A stretch of DNA of 64,000 nucleotides from positions 124,001-188,000 of the forward strand of contig NZ_LZSO01000017.1 of the NCBI RefSeq assembly GCF_001665785.1. The letters are read 5' to 3'. Shown one piece after another: positions 16,286-25,798 of this stretch (its first letter is position 1; the number at the start of each line of letters is the position of its first letter). The DNA is from Mycolicibacterium peregrinum (lineage in GTDB: Bacteria > Actinomycetota > Actinomycetes > Mycobacteriales > Mycobacteriaceae). Position numbers and translations under genes: made by a program. The notes below the pieces were generated by a model. The model was given only the letters and a program-made list of their open reading frames with translations, searched no databases and was not told the DNA's origin.

Positions 16286-17041
16286 ATGGAGATCAAGGAC
16301 GCGGTAGCCGTTGTCACCGGCGGTGCCTCCGGCCTCGGATTGGCCACCACAAAGCGCCTGCTGGATGCGGGTGCCCAGGTGGTGGTGATCGACCTCAAGG
16401 GTGAAGAGGTGGTGGCCGAACTGGGTGATCGGGCCAGGTTCGTCGCCACCGACGTGACCGACGAGGCGGGCGTGACCGAGGCGCTCGACGTCGCGGAATC
16501 GCTTGGCCCGGTGCGGATCAACGTCAACTGCGCGGGCATCGGCAACGCCATCAAGACTCTGAGCAAGAACGGTGCGTTCCCGCTCGACGGCTTCCGCAAG
16601 GTGGTCGAGGTCAACCTGATCGGCACGTTCAACGTGATCCGGCTGTCGGCCGAGCGGATCGCCAAGACGGAGCCCCTCAAGAATGAAGAGCGCGGCGTCA
16701 TCATCAACACCGCCTCGGTGGCGGCGTTCGACGGTCAGATCGGGCAGGCCGCCTACTCGGCGTCCAAGGGCGGCGTGGTCGGCATGACCCTGCCCATCGC
16801 GCGCGACCTCTCGCGTGAACTGATCCGGGTCTGCACCATCGCGCCGGGTCTGTTCAAGACCCCGCTGCTGGGCTCGCTGCCCGAGGAAGCGCAGCGCTCG
16901 CTGGGCCAGCAGGTGCCCCACCCGGCCCGCCTCGGCGATCCCGACGAGTACGGCGCCCTGGCCGTGCACATCATCGAGAACCCGATGCTCAACGGCGAGG
17001 TCATCCGCCTCGACGGTGCTATCCGCATGGCTCCCCGGTAA
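16286..17041 (+). CDS. SDR, 3-hydroxyacyl-CoA dehydrogenase type II-like
   Basis: 251 aa short-chain dehydrogenase with TGGASGLG (about 11-18), NCAGIGNA, and the catalytic Ser and AAYSASKGG (Tyr-x3-Lys). The sequence resembles M. tuberculosis Rv1144 and the HSD10 group ([19 protein letters not shown]). Those enzymes oxidise 3-hydroxyacyl-CoA or 2-methyl-3-hydroxyacyl-CoA with NAD, consistent with the neighbouring mcr. The ATG at 16286 has an AAAGGA Shine-Dalgarno at good distance; ATG 16277 is possible. The next gene starts 12 nt after its stop, so mcr-SDR-NMO probably form one operon. Confidence 0.93.
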   Translation: MEIKDAVAVVTGGASGLGLATTKRLLDAGAQVVVIDLKGEEVVAELGDRARFVATDVTDEAGVTEALDVAESLGPVRINVNCAGIGNAIKTLSKNGAFPLDGFRKVVEVNLIGTFNVIRLSAERIAKTEPLKNEERGVIINTASVAAFDGQIGQAAYSASKGGVVGMTLPIARDLSRELIRVCTIAPGLFKTPLLGSLPEEAQRSLGQQVPHPARLGDPDEYGALAVHIIENPMLNGEVIRLDGAIRMAPR

Positions 17042-18067
<1,026 letters not shown>

Positions 18068-18108
18068 GACGAGGACTGCGGCCCGTAACGGGCAAACTCA
18101 ACATGGGA

Positions 18109-18132
18109 AACGCGCGCCGTGAGGCGCGCGTT
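18109..18132. terminator. Intrinsic terminator
   Basis: Perfect 10-bp stem AACGCGCGCC / GGCGCGCGTT with a GTGA tetraloop, followed on the plus strand by TTTTCTC. It is 42 nt after the NMO-like gene and 3 nt beyond the end of the small minus-strand gene, so it serves both. Confidence 0.85.
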
Positions 18133-18135
18133 TTC

Positions 18136-18267
18136 TCATACTGCGGTGGGCAGCTCTTGGTAGTCGTCAAACTGCTCCGAGGTGTCGCCCTCGACGAGGA
18201 AATCGCCGTGGTAGAGGGCCTCGAAGTCGACCTTGATGACATCTGCACTGGTGTCGTCGATCCACAT
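18136..18267 (-). CDS. Small conserved-looking acidic protein (43-50 aa)
   Basis: A 43-aa frame starting at ATG 18267: it begins MWIDDTSADVIKVDFEALYH and ends DDYQELPTAV. An in-frame GTG at 18288 would add seven residues (MTHTLSV). The composition is acidic with aromatic residues, unlike out-of-frame translations in GC-rich DNA, which are rich in Arg/Pro/Ala. It ends just before an intrinsic terminator, as a real gene should. No signal peptide, membrane segment or known domain is visible. Function unknown; no Shine-Dalgarno is seen, so it may be leaderless. Confidence 0.6.
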   Translation of the reverse strand: MWIDDTSADVIKVDFEALYHGDFLVEGDTSEQFDDYQELPTAV

Positions 18268-18433
18268 GACACTGAGCGTATGGGTCACTATTAAGGAATC
18301 ATTGAGTCACGGTTCGGAAAATGGTGGCAATCCTACTTTTGGGTAGGTTTCTGGCGAGTAGCCCCGGCGGGCGTGCGTGGTTGCACCGTGAGACCGCGGG
18401 GGCGGGCGTGGCGGCTGCGCCGCGAAAATGTGA

Positions 18434-18970
18434 TCAGGCACCTGGCTTGGTGAAGTGGATCGGATTGCTGGGGTTCAGCGCGACCCAGGTCACCACCGCG
18501 ACGACGACGCCGATCACCAACAGGCCCACCGCAGCCCGGGCCGATACCCGGGAGCGGCCGAACACCCGGTGATCGACCGAGAACGCGCCGGCGCCGGTGA
18601 ACAGCAGTGCTACGGCGGCGAATGCGGCCAGGAACGGAACGTTGAACGGCTGGGACCAGAAGGCGTCGGCCGAGACGTTCACGGCCCAGGCGTCGACCAT
18701 CGCACCGATCACCGCGCAGGCGGCCAACGGGGTGAGGATGCCCAGGAGCAGGCCGATGCCGCCGAGGGTTTCGGCGGCCGTGACCATGAACGCGCCGAAT
18801 GCGGGTAACCGCCAACCGGTGGATTCCATGAATTCGACGGCGGTGCCGAAGTCGAAGGCCTTGATCAGGCCGGCCTGCAGCATGGTCGCGCCGGTGGCGA
18901 TGCGCAGGATGAGCAATCCGGTGTCGGTCATGCCGGTAGTCGTGGTTCCGGAGTCGCTGGTGATCGTCAT
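18434..18970 (-). CDS. DoxX family membrane protein
   Basis: 178 aa, about four membrane segments. DoxX features: GLLILRIATGATMLQAGLIKAFDF near the N-terminus, then SAAD-like and PFNVPFLAAFAAVALLFTGAGAFSVDH in the centre, and a last membrane helix before NPSNPIHFTKPGA. It is only distantly like the first DoxX gene at 529-1050. It is divergent from the MmpL gene; the 153-bp gap between holds two inverted repeats. Role unknown, possibly quinone or redox related as for other DoxX proteins. Confidence 0.87.
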   Translation of the reverse strand: MTITSDSGTTTTGMTDTGLLILRIATGATMLQAGLIKAFDFGTAVEFMESTGWRLPAFGAFMVTAAETLGGIGLLLGILTPLAACAVIGAMVDAWAVNVSADAFWSQPFNVPFLAAFAAVALLFTGAGAFSVDHRVFGRSRVSARAAVGLLVIGVVVAVVTWVALNPSNPIHFTKPGA

Positions 18971-19078
18971 GCCCTATTAGACGCACGGAGGCCGCCGAAT
19001 TCATCGCACGGGGGAGTTGAACTCTTCGGTGCCGGTCGCCGTGTGTAGAGCGAGACCCACGTTGACGCTGGAAACTTA

Positions 19079-19099
19079 CCGTTGTTAACTTAACAGCGG
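19079..19099. promoter_or_regulatory. Candidate TetR operator upstream of the MmpL gene
   Basis: The core TGTTAA-C-TTAACA (19083-19095) is a perfect inverted repeat, extended by CCG on the left and CGG on the right with one mismatch (10-1-10 arms). It ends 24 bp before the GTG of the MmpL gene. A TetR regulator is encoded last-but-one in the same operon, so autorepression is the simplest reading. Confidence 0.5.
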
Positions 19100-19123
19100 T
19101 ATTCATCGGCGGAAGGACACGCA

Positions 19124-21454
19124 GTGCTGCACCGAATCGCCCATCTGGCCCTCGCCGCGCCGAGGCGGGTTCTCGTCGTGGCGGCACTGGCGATGGTCGC
19201 CGCAGGCATCTTCGGCATTCCGGTCGCCCAGAGCCTGTCAGCCGGCGGATTCCAGGACCCGACGTCGGAATCGGCACGGGCCGCGCAGCTGCTGTCGGAC
19301 AAATTCGCCCGCGGCGACATGCAGTTGGTCATCAGCGTCACCGACGACAACGCCGGCGCCCAGAGCCCGGGCGCACGAGCCGTAGGCGCGGACATCGCCG
19401 CCCAGCTCAAAGCATCGCCCTTCGTGACCGAGGTCAGCTCGGCATGGACCGTGCCCGCACCGGCGGCAGCCACGCTGATCAGCAAGGACGGCAAGACCGG
19501 GCTGATCCTGGCCGGCATCACCGGCGGGGAGAGCGGTGCACAGAAACACGCCAAGGAGCTCACCGACCAACTCGTGCACGACCGCGACGGCGTGACGGTG
19601 CGCGCCGGCGGCGAGGCGATGATCTATGTCCAGATCAACGGGCAGAGCGAAAAAGACCTCTTGATGATGGAATCCATCGCGATCCCGTTGAGCTTCCTGG
19701 TCCTGGTGTGGGTGTTCGGTGGATTGCTCGCCGCGGCATTGCCGCTGGCCGTCGGGGGCTTCGCCATCCTGGGATCGCTGGCGGTGCTGCGCGGGTTCAC
19801 CATGGTCACCGACGTCTCGATCTTCGCGCTCAACCTCACCGTCGCCATGGGCCTGGCGTTGGCCATCGACTACACACTGCTGATCGTCAGCCGCTACCGC
19901 GACGAACTCGCCGAGGGCGTCGACCCCGACCGGGCGTTGGTGCGCACGATGGTGACGGCCGGACGCACGGTGCTGTTCTCGGCGATGACGGTGGCGCTGT
20001 CGATGGTGGCGATGGTGTTGTTCCCGATGTACTTCCTCAAGTCCTTCGCGTACGCGGGCATCGCGGTGGTGGCGCTCGCGGCGTTCGCGGCCATCGTGGT
20101 GGCGCCGGCCGCCATCGCACTGCTGGGTGACCGCCTGGACGCCTACGACGTACGCCGATTCATCCGCCGCGTCCTGAGCCGGCCCGAGCCCGTGCGTAAG
20201 CCCGTGGAGCAGACGTTCTGGTACCGCATGACCAAGCGCGTCATGCGCCGGTCGGTTCCGGTCGGACTCGCCGTGATCGCGCTGCTGCTCATGCTGGGCG
20301 CGCCGTTCCTCGGCATCAAATGGGGATTCCCCGACGACCGGGTGCTGCCGTCGTCGGCCTCGTCCCGTCAACTCGGCGACGAACTGCGCAACGACTTCGC
20401 CGTCGACTCGTCCACCGCCGTCACCGTGGTGTTGCCCGACGTGACCCGTCTGGCACCCGCCGAGCTCGACCGCTATGCCGGCGATCTGTCCCGCGCCGCC
20501 GACGGGGTTTCCGTGTCCGCGCCAGGGGGCACCTTCGTCGACGGGCGCCGGGTCGGACCGCCGACGTCGGGAACCGGAATAGCCGGGGGCAGTGCGTATC
20601 TCACTGTCGGAAGCCATGTGCCGCTGTTCAGTGATGCCTCGGAAGCCCAGCTCGACGCCCTGCGTGCAGTGTCTGCGCCGGCCGAGGTGCAGTTCACCGG
20701 TATGGCGCAGGTGAACCGAGACAGCTCGCACGCGATCACCTCCCGGTTGCCGTTGGTGCTCGGCATCATCGCCGCGATCACTTTCGTGCTGCTGTTCCTG
20801 CTCACCGGCAGCGTGGTGCTTCCACTGAAAGCGTTGGTGCTGAACGTGTTGTCGCTGTCGGCGGCGTTCGGCGCGTTGGTGTGGATATTCCAAGACGGGC
20901 ACCTCGGCGCGCTCGGCACCACATCGACGGGCACCTTGGTGGCCAACCTGCCGGTGTTGTTGTTCTGCATCGCATTCGGGTTGTCGATGGACTACGAGGT
21001 GTTCCTGGTCTCGCGGATCCGCGAATACTGGCTCGAATCCGGCCAGACCCGCCCCGACGGCACCGAAATGTCCCCGCGCGAACGCAATGACGAGAGCGTC
21101 GCGCTCGGGCTGGCCCGCACCGGTCGGGTGGTGACAGCCGCGGCACTGCTGATGTCGATCTCGTTCGCAGCGCTGATCGCCGCTCAGGTCGCCTTCATGC
21201 GGATGTTCGGCCTCGGCCTGACCATTGCGGTACTAGTCGACGCCACGTTGGTGCGCATGTTGTTGGTGCCGGCCTTCATGCACCTGATGGGGCAGTGGAA
21301 CTGGTGGGCGCCCGCACCGTTGGCCCGGCTGCACAAGCGAATCGGGATCAGTGAGTCGGGCCCGGATGAGCCGGACCCCAGCGGAGGCGGTGACGCTCCC
21401 GCGGATCGGGACAAGCGTGAGCCGGCCGATGCCTGCGTGAAGGACGCTGGTTAA
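19124..21454 (+). CDS. mmpL13: MmpL family RND transporter (intact MmpL13 type)
   Basis: 776 aa inner-membrane transporter of the RND/MmpL family with the 1+5 / 1+5 membrane-segment arrangement. The two proton-relay signatures are visible: GLALAIDYTLLIVSRYRDE and GLSMDYEVFLVSRIREYW, each with Asp-Tyr. Two periplasmic porter domains lie between segments 1-2 and 7-8, much shorter than the MmpL3 cytosolic extension. In M. tuberculosis the syntenic gene is split into mmpL13a and mmpL13b; here it is one uninterrupted frame. GTG start with a GGAAGGA Shine-Dalgarno. Substrate unknown, probably lipid or drug export. A TetR gene follows after 1 nt. Confidence 0.93.
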   Translation: MLHRIAHLALAAPRRVLVVAALAMVAAGIFGIPVAQSLSAGGFQDPTSESARAAQLLSDKFARGDMQLVISVTDDNAGAQSPGARAVGADIAAQLKASPFVTEVSSAWTVPAPAAATLISKDGKTGLILAGITGGESGAQKHAKELTDQLVHDRDGVTVRAGGEAMIYVQINGQSEKDLLMMESIAIPLSFLVLVWVFGGLLAAALPLAVGGFAILGSLAVLRGFTMVTDVSIFALNLTVAMGLALAIDYTLLIVSRYRDELAEGVDPDRALVRTMVTAGRTVLFSAMTVALSMVAMVLFPMYFLKSFAYAGIAVVALAAFAAIVVAPAAIALLGDRLDAYDVRRFIRRVLSRPEPVRKPVEQTFWYRMTKRVMRRSVPVGLAVIALLLMLGAPFLGIKWGFPDDRVLPSSASSRQLGDELRNDFAVDSSTAVTVVLPDVTRLAPAELDRYAGDLSRAADGVSVSAPGGTFVDGRRVGPPTSGTGIAGGSAYLTVGSHVPLFSDASEAQLDALRAVSAPAEVQFTGMAQVNRDSSHAITSRLPLVLGIIAAITFVLLFLLTGSVVLPLKALVLNVLSLSAAFGALVWIFQDGHLGALGTTSTGTLVANLPVLLFCIAFGLSMDYEVFLVSRIREYWLESGQTRPDGTEMSPRERNDESVALGLARTGRVVTAAALLMSISFAALIAAQVAFMRMFGLGLTIAVLVDATLVRMLLVPAFMHLMGQWNWWAPAPLARLHKRIGISESGPDEPDPSGGGDAPADRDKREPADACVKDAG

Positions 21455-21455
21455 C

Positions 21456-22166
21456 GTGGTCATCCAATCGCGCAGGCGGCGCCGTGCCCCTCGTGGTTCC
21501 GGGGAGCTCCTGCGCGATGAAATCCTCGACGCCACAACTGAACTGCTGCTGGAAACCGGTCACGCCAAGGCCGTCTCGATCAGGTCGGTGGCTCAGCGGG
21601 TCGGGGTCACACCGCCGTCGATCTACCTGCATTTCGAGGACAAGGACACGCTCCTGGATGCGGTGTGCTCGCGGTATTTCGAGAAACTCGACGAGGAGAT
21701 GCAGCGCGCCGCCACCGATCACACCTCGACCATCGAGGTGCTGCGCGCGCAGGGACACGCCTACGTGAACTTCGCGAGACGCACACCCGAGTTGTACCGG
21801 CTGGCCACGATGGGTGAGGGCAGGCCCGGCAGTGACGTCGACGTCGCGCTCAACAGCTCTGCGTTCCAACACATGCGCGCTGCCATGGAGGCGCTGATCG
21901 CGGAGGGTGTGTATCCGCCCGGCGATCCCACGATGCTGGCGCTGGAACTGTGGACCGCGGCGCACGGGGTTGCCGCGATCCTGATCTCCAAGCCGTATCT
22001 GCCCTGGGGGGATGTCGAGGCGTTCACCGACCGCGTGCTGCGTGCGGTGTCCACCGGTCAGATCGTCTCGGGGATCATCGGACCTGACCTCGCACCTGCC
22101 GAGGCGATCGCAAGGTTGCAGGGCTTGGCCGGTGAACACGCCGACGAAGGCGCCGAAGAAGGGTAG
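21456..22166 (+). CDS. TetR family regulator (WHG-type C-terminal domain)
   Basis: 236 aa. N-terminal TetR HTH (about 20-66: DEILDATTELLLETG, then VAQRVGVTPPSIYLHFEDKDTLL) and a ligand-binding domain with the LWTAAHGVAAILI stretch of TetR_C_33/WHG proteins. The basic N-terminal tail (SRRRRRAPR) may add DNA contacts. The GTG at 21456 is 1 nt after the MmpL stop. Most likely a local repressor of the mmpL operon acting on the inverted repeat at 19079-19099, and responsive to a transporter substrate. Confidence 0.9.
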   Translation: MVIQSRRRRRAPRGSGELLRDEILDATTELLLETGHAKAVSIRSVAQRVGVTPPSIYLHFEDKDTLLDAVCSRYFEKLDEEMQRAATDHTSTIEVLRAQGHAYVNFARRTPELYRLATMGEGRPGSDVDVALNSSAFQHMRAAMEALIAEGVYPPGDPTMLALELWTAAHGVAAILISKPYLPWGDVEAFTDRVLRAVSTGQIVSGIIGPDLAPAEAIARLQGLAGEHADEGAEEG

Positions 22167-22171
22167 AAGCC

Positions 22172-22807
22172 GTGACTGACAAGACCGTAGACAATCCGTT
22201 CTTCGCCCGCGTGTGGAAGACGCTGTCGAGTTCGGAGCCCAAGGCGCTGCGCCGACTTCGCGGTGACAACCTCGCCGGACTCAGTGGGCGAGTGCTGGAG
22301 ATCGGTGCAGGCACCGGGACGAACTTTGCCTTCTATCCGTCGACGGTGACCGAGGTGGTCGCCATCGAACCCGAACGCCACCTTGCCGAAGTGGCCCGCA
22401 GCGCGGCGACGCAGGCCCCGGTGCCGGTGACCGTCACCAGTGACACCGCCGAGAAGTTCAGCAGCGCAGAGCCATTCGACGCCGTGGTCTGCTCACTGGT
22501 GCTGTGCTCGATCGAACATCCCGATACGGTGCTGCGCCAGTTGTTTTCGGTTGTCCGGCCGGGTGGGGAACTGCGGTACCTGGAGCATGTCGCCGGCAAC
22601 GGCTGGCGGGCCGGGATGCAGCGCGTGGCCGATGCCACCGTGTGGCCGCGGCTGTTCGGCAATTGCCACACCCACCGGCACACCGAGCAGGCGATCGCAA
22701 ACAGTGGATTCCAGGTTGAGACGGCTCACCGTGAGATGGCGATGCCGGCCTGGGTGCCGCTGCCGGTGACGGAGTTTGCGATCGGGCGTGCGGTCAGGCC
22801 GGCGTAG
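22172..22807 (+). CDS. Class I SAM-dependent methyltransferase (Rv1147-like)
   Basis: 211 aa methyltransferase with SAM motif I VLEIGAGTGTNFAFYP, an acidic residue in AIEPERHL, and VVCSLVLCSIEHPD as motif IV/post. The layout resembles UbiE and bacterial phospholipid N-methyltransferases. In M. tuberculosis a homologue (Rv1147) also follows mmpL13. It probably modifies a lipid handled by the MmpL, but this is inference from position. GTG start, 5 nt after the TetR stop. The last 14 bp overlap the convergent SDR gene. Confidence 0.9.
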   Translation: MTDKTVDNPFFARVWKTLSSSEPKALRRLRGDNLAGLSGRVLEIGAGTGTNFAFYPSTVTEVVAIEPERHLAEVARSAATQAPVPVTVTSDTAEKFSSAEPFDAVVCSLVLCSIEHPDTVLRQLFSVVRPGGELRYLEHVAGNGWRAGMQRVADATVWPRLFGNCHTHRHTEQAIANSGFQVETAHREMAMPAWVPLPVTEFAIGRAVRPA

Positions 22808-23633
22808 CTGATGTCGCGGGTTCGAAGTCAGCCGAGGCTGCGTTGTCCTGCTGCGCGGATACCTCGGTCAACCGCAGCGTGAGTGCCTCGGTCATCAGCG
22901 CCCACGCGTCGGAGCCCAGCACCAGGCGCCGCGGCGGTGCATCGGAGTCCGCGGCCCGCAGGATCGCGGCGACCGTGCGCTCAGGGCTGACCGGCATTTC
23001 CTCGACTGTCAGCGGCGCCCGGTCGGCCGGCCCGCCCTGGTACGGCGTGCTGGGTGCGACTCGGGTTGCGGCATCGAAGAATCCGGTGCGCACCACGCCG
23101 GGTTCGATGAGTGTGGTGTGGATGCCGAACGCTTCGATCTCGGTCGACAATGCGTCGTAGAAACCTTCGATGCCCCATTTGGTCAGGTGATACAGCGAGA
23201 AGCCGGGGAACGTTACGTGCCCACCCATGCTCGACATCTGCATCAGCAGCCCGCCGTGCTGCTTTCGCAGGTGCGGTATCACCGCCCTGGCCAGCTGAAC
23301 CGAGCCGGTCAGGTTCGTCGCGACGATCTGGTCGATCTGATCGTCGTTGAGGTCCTCGGCTGGGGCGAATACCCCGTAACCGGCGTTGGAGACCACGACG
23401 TCGATCCGGTCATGTGCGCCGAACGCCTCGGCCACCACATCGCGCAGTGCAGCAGTGTCGGTGACGTCGAGCGCATGCCGCCAGAGGCGATCTCCGTGCT
23501 GCCGAGCCAGATCATCGAGTTGGTCGGGACGGCGAAGGGTGGCCGCCACCCGGTCGCCGCGTTCCAGTAGTTGTTCAACGAGCTCGCGCCCCATCCCCCG
23601 GGAAGCTCCGGTGATGAGCCAGGTCTTGTTCAT
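22794..23633 (-). CDS. SDR family oxidoreductase
   Basis: 279 aa classical-type short-chain dehydrogenase: ITGASRGMG (about 6-14), NAGYG, catalytic Ser in MSSMGG and LYHLTK (Tyr-x3-Lys). The C-terminal extension with PERTVAAILRAADSDAPPRRLVLGSDA is typical of the ketoreductase subgroup found beside LysR genes. The ATG at 23633 was preferred because a GGAAGGA Shine-Dalgarno precedes it. It diverges from a LysR gene with a perfect T-N11-A palindrome in between, so it is probably the LysR target. Substrate unknown. Confidence 0.9.
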   Translation of the reverse strand: MNKTWLITGASRGMGRELVEQLLERGDRVAATLRRPDQLDDLARQHGDRLWRHALDVTDTAALRDVVAEAFGAHDRIDVVVSNAGYGVFAPAEDLNDDQIDQIVATNLTGSVQLARAVIPHLRKQHGGLLMQMSSMGGHVTFPGFSLYHLTKWGIEGFYDALSTEIEAFGIHTTLIEPGVVRTGFFDAATRVAPSTPYQGGPADRAPLTVEEMPVSPERTVAAILRAADSDAPPRRLVLGSDAWALMTEALTLRLTEVSAQQDNAASADFEPATSATPA

Positions 23634-23719
23634 GTCAGTCCTTCCTTCGGTGTTCACCTCGATTGCAACCACGAGCGGAAGCGGCCCAATCCATGCTGTC
23701 CATGATGGTTTCGATGAAT

Positions 23720-23742
23720 ACCCATAACTGATCGTTATGGGT
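23720..23742. promoter_or_regulatory. LysR-type binding palindrome
   Basis: Perfect 9-bp arms ACCCATAAC / GTTATGGGT separated by TGATC, containing the LysR T-N11-A core. The site is 10 bp upstream of the LysR start and 87 bp upstream of the SDR start, the usual autorepression/activation geometry. Confidence 0.75.
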
Positions 23743-23752
23743 AGGGTGAGGC

Positions 23753-24658
23753 ATGACCGGCATCACTTTGGAGGGTTTGCGGATCTGCCGCGAGGTCGCG
23801 TTGTTGGGATCCTTTACTGCTGCGGCACATTCACTGGGATTCACCCAGCCCGCAATCTCCCGGCAGGTAGCGGCGATGGAGTCCGCGGCCGGCTACACGC
23901 TGTTCGTCAGGGAGGTCCGCGGGGTCAGTGTCACACCCGCCGGCGCGGTCGTCGCCGAGCACGCCGCCCGCATCCTCGGCGGGATCGCGGTCCTGCACCG
24001 CGACCTCGAGGCACTGGGCGACCGGCTCGCCGGGAAGGTGGCGCTGGGGGCGTTCCCGGCAGCCATGTCCGTGTTGATCCCCGGTGCGGTCGCGCATCTC
24101 ACCGTTGCTCATCCGGGGTTGGTCGTGACGCTGACCGAAGAATCCACCCCCGGACTGCTCCGCGATCTGCGCGCAGGTCGCCTCGGCGTGGCGGTGATCG
24201 GGATCGGTGCCGGGCTGCCGGACTACGACCTCGACGGATTGCGCCGATATCCGATCTCTATCGGGGATCTCTGTGTGGCCGTCGCACATGACCACAGGCT
24301 GGCGTCGCGCCCGGAGGTGTCGGTACGCGACCTGGTCGACGAGGCATGGATCGCCGGAACCGGCACCCCGGGTGATCCGCAGTTCGCGGCCTGGCCGACG
24401 CTGGTCGACCCACTGATCCGTTATCGGGTGCGCAGTTGGCCGGCTCGGCTCGGGCTAGTGGCTGCCGGGCTGGGCGTCTGCCTGCTTCCTGCGCTTGCCG
24501 CACCGTCCGTGCCGGCCGGTGTGACGGTGGTGACCGTCGATGATCCGAACTGGCTGGGCCGCCAGACTGTGGCGCTGACCAACCCGGATCCCACTGAGCC
24601 GGTGCGAGCAGTGGTGGCCGCGTTACGTGCCGCCGCAGACGAACTGCGAGCCACGTAG
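23753..24658 (+). CDS. LysR family transcriptional regulator
   Basis: 301 aa. N-terminal winged HTH (residues about 5-64: ICREVALLGSFTAAAHSLGFTQPAISRQVAAMESAAG) followed by a periplasmic-binding-protein-like effector domain (about 92-298, with GKVALGAFPAAMSVLIPGAV). ATG at 23753 directly after a palindromic LysR box. Expected to autoregulate and control the divergent SDR gene in response to a small ligand. It converges with the sirtuin gene, with stops 1 nt apart. Confidence 0.92.
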   Translation: MTGITLEGLRICREVALLGSFTAAAHSLGFTQPAISRQVAAMESAAGYTLFVREVRGVSVTPAGAVVAEHAARILGGIAVLHRDLEALGDRLAGKVALGAFPAAMSVLIPGAVAHLTVAHPGLVVTLTEESTPGLLRDLRAGRLGVAVIGIGAGLPDYDLDGLRRYPISIGDLCVAVAHDHRLASRPEVSVRDLVDEAWIAGTGTPGDPQFAAWPTLVDPLIRYRVRSWPARLGLVAAGLGVCLLPALAAPSVPAGVTVVTVDDPNWLGRQTVALTNPDPTEPVRAVVAALRAAADELRAT

Positions 24659-24659
24659 C

Positions 24660-25382
24660 TCAGGACACTCGGCCGAGCAGTGCGGGCAACCGCTGCAGCA
24701 GGTTCGGCAGGGAGCCCGCCGCGGTCTCGCGCAGCGAGAGCGTCGCGCTGTCCGAGAGCGGGGTGCGTTCCGGATTGACCTCGACCACCACGGTGCCTGC
24801 GGCGACGGCGGCTTCGGCCAGGCCCGCCGCGGGATAGACGATCGAGCTGGTGCCCACCACGATCACCACATCGGCGCTGCTGACCGCCAGCACTGACCGT
24901 TGCCAGGCATCGTCGGGCAGTGGCTCGCCGAACCACACCACGCTCGGCCGGATCAGGCCGCCGCACGGGCAGACCGGAGGTTCGATCGTCTCGACCGGCT
25001 CAGGCATCTCGGGCAGGTTGCCCTCGAACTTCGAACCACATGCATCGCAACGGAACTCGAACAAATTTCCGTGCAGGTGGTAGACGTTCGTACTGCCGGC
25101 GCGCTCGTGCAGGTTGTCGACGTTCTGGGTGATGACGTGGACGTCGGCGAAGTCCTGCCAGGCGGCCACGGCCCGATGTCCGTCGTTGGGCTGGACGTGG
25201 GACATCATGTAGTGCCGCCACAGGTACCAGGCCCAGACTTTCTCCGGGTGCCGCTGCCAACCTTCGATGCTGGAGATCTCGTAGGGGTCCACCTTTGCCC
25301 ACAGGCCCGTTTCGACGTCGCGGAACGTAGGTACACCGCTCTCCGCCGAGATCCCGGCACCACTGAGGACAGTCACTTGCAC
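24660..25382 (-). CDS. NAD-dependent protein deacylase (class III sirtuin, CobB-like)
   Basis: 240 aa sirtuin removing acyl groups from protein lysines with NAD. Motifs: [14 protein letters not shown] (NAD binding), [12 protein letters not shown], catalytic His in [12 protein letters not shown], a zinc site with CDAC and [13 protein letters not shown] and [15 protein letters not shown] shows the Tyr-x2-Arg pair that marks SIRT5-type desuccinylases/demalonylases. Corresponds to M. tuberculosis Rv1151c in order and size. Such enzymes control acetyl-CoA synthetase and other acyl-CoA enzymes, numerous in this window. GTG starts at 25382 or 25376. Confidence 0.94.
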   Translation of the reverse strand: MQVTVLSGAGISAESGVPTFRDVETGLWAKVDPYEISSIEGWQRHPEKVWAWYLWRHYMMSHVQPNDGHRAVAAWQDFADVHVITQNVDNLHERAGSTNVYHLHGNLFEFRCDACGSKFEGNLPEMPEPVETIEPPVCPCGGLIRPSVVWFGEPLPDDAWQRSVLAVSSADVVIVVGTSSIVYPAAGLAEAAVAAGTVVVEVNPERTPLSDSATLSLRETAAGSLPNLLQRLPALLGRVS

Positions 25383-25419
25383 ATCACCAACGTAGTCGGT
25401 TTGGGTGATACTTGAGCAC

Positions 25420-25785
25420 GTGGTTGAGTTGGGGGATTGGGTTCTGATTGATTCGAGCGCGGAAAAACCGCTGTTCGATCAACTCCGGATCCAGATTATC
25501 GAGGGCATCCGGCAGGGGCGCCTGTCGCCGGGTACCCGGTTGCCGACGGTGCGTGAGCTGGCAGGGAAGGTCGGGCTGGCGGTGAACACCGTGGCCAGGG
25601 CTTATCGCGAGTTGGAATCGGCGGGGGTGTTGGAGACCCGGGGGCGGTACGGCACTTTCGTCGCACGGGCCGATCCGGCCGATGCCGCGATGGCCGCAGC
25701 CGCGCATTCGTTCGTCGAGGCGGCCCGTGCGCTGGGGATCGGCAAGGCCGACGCCCTGCGTTATCTGGACAGCGCGTTCGACTGA
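25420..25785 (+). CDS. Short GntR (YtrA-type) transcriptional regulator
   Basis: 121 aa, the short YtrA-like GntR form: a winged HTH (about residues 12-75: [49 protein letters not shown]) and only a short C-terminal dimerisation helix, with no effector domain. Matches the size and position of M. tuberculosis Rv1152, next to the sirtuin. GTG at 25420 is used to match the family start (MVELGDW); GTG at 25405 is in frame. Regulators of this type often control ABC transporters, none of which is nearby. Confidence 0.88.
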   Translation: MVELGDWVLIDSSAEKPLFDQLRIQIIEGIRQGRLSPGTRLPTVRELAGKVGLAVNTVARAYRELESAGVLETRGRYGTFVARADPADAAMAAAAHSFVEAARALGIGKADALRYLDSAFD

Positions 25786-25798
25786 TCCGCGCTGGCGC

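Noticed and set aside
18103..18294. 63-codon plus-strand frame after the NMO-like gene
   Set aside because: It begins inside the terminator region and is opposite the more protein-like 43-50 aa minus-strand frame; no ribosome site.
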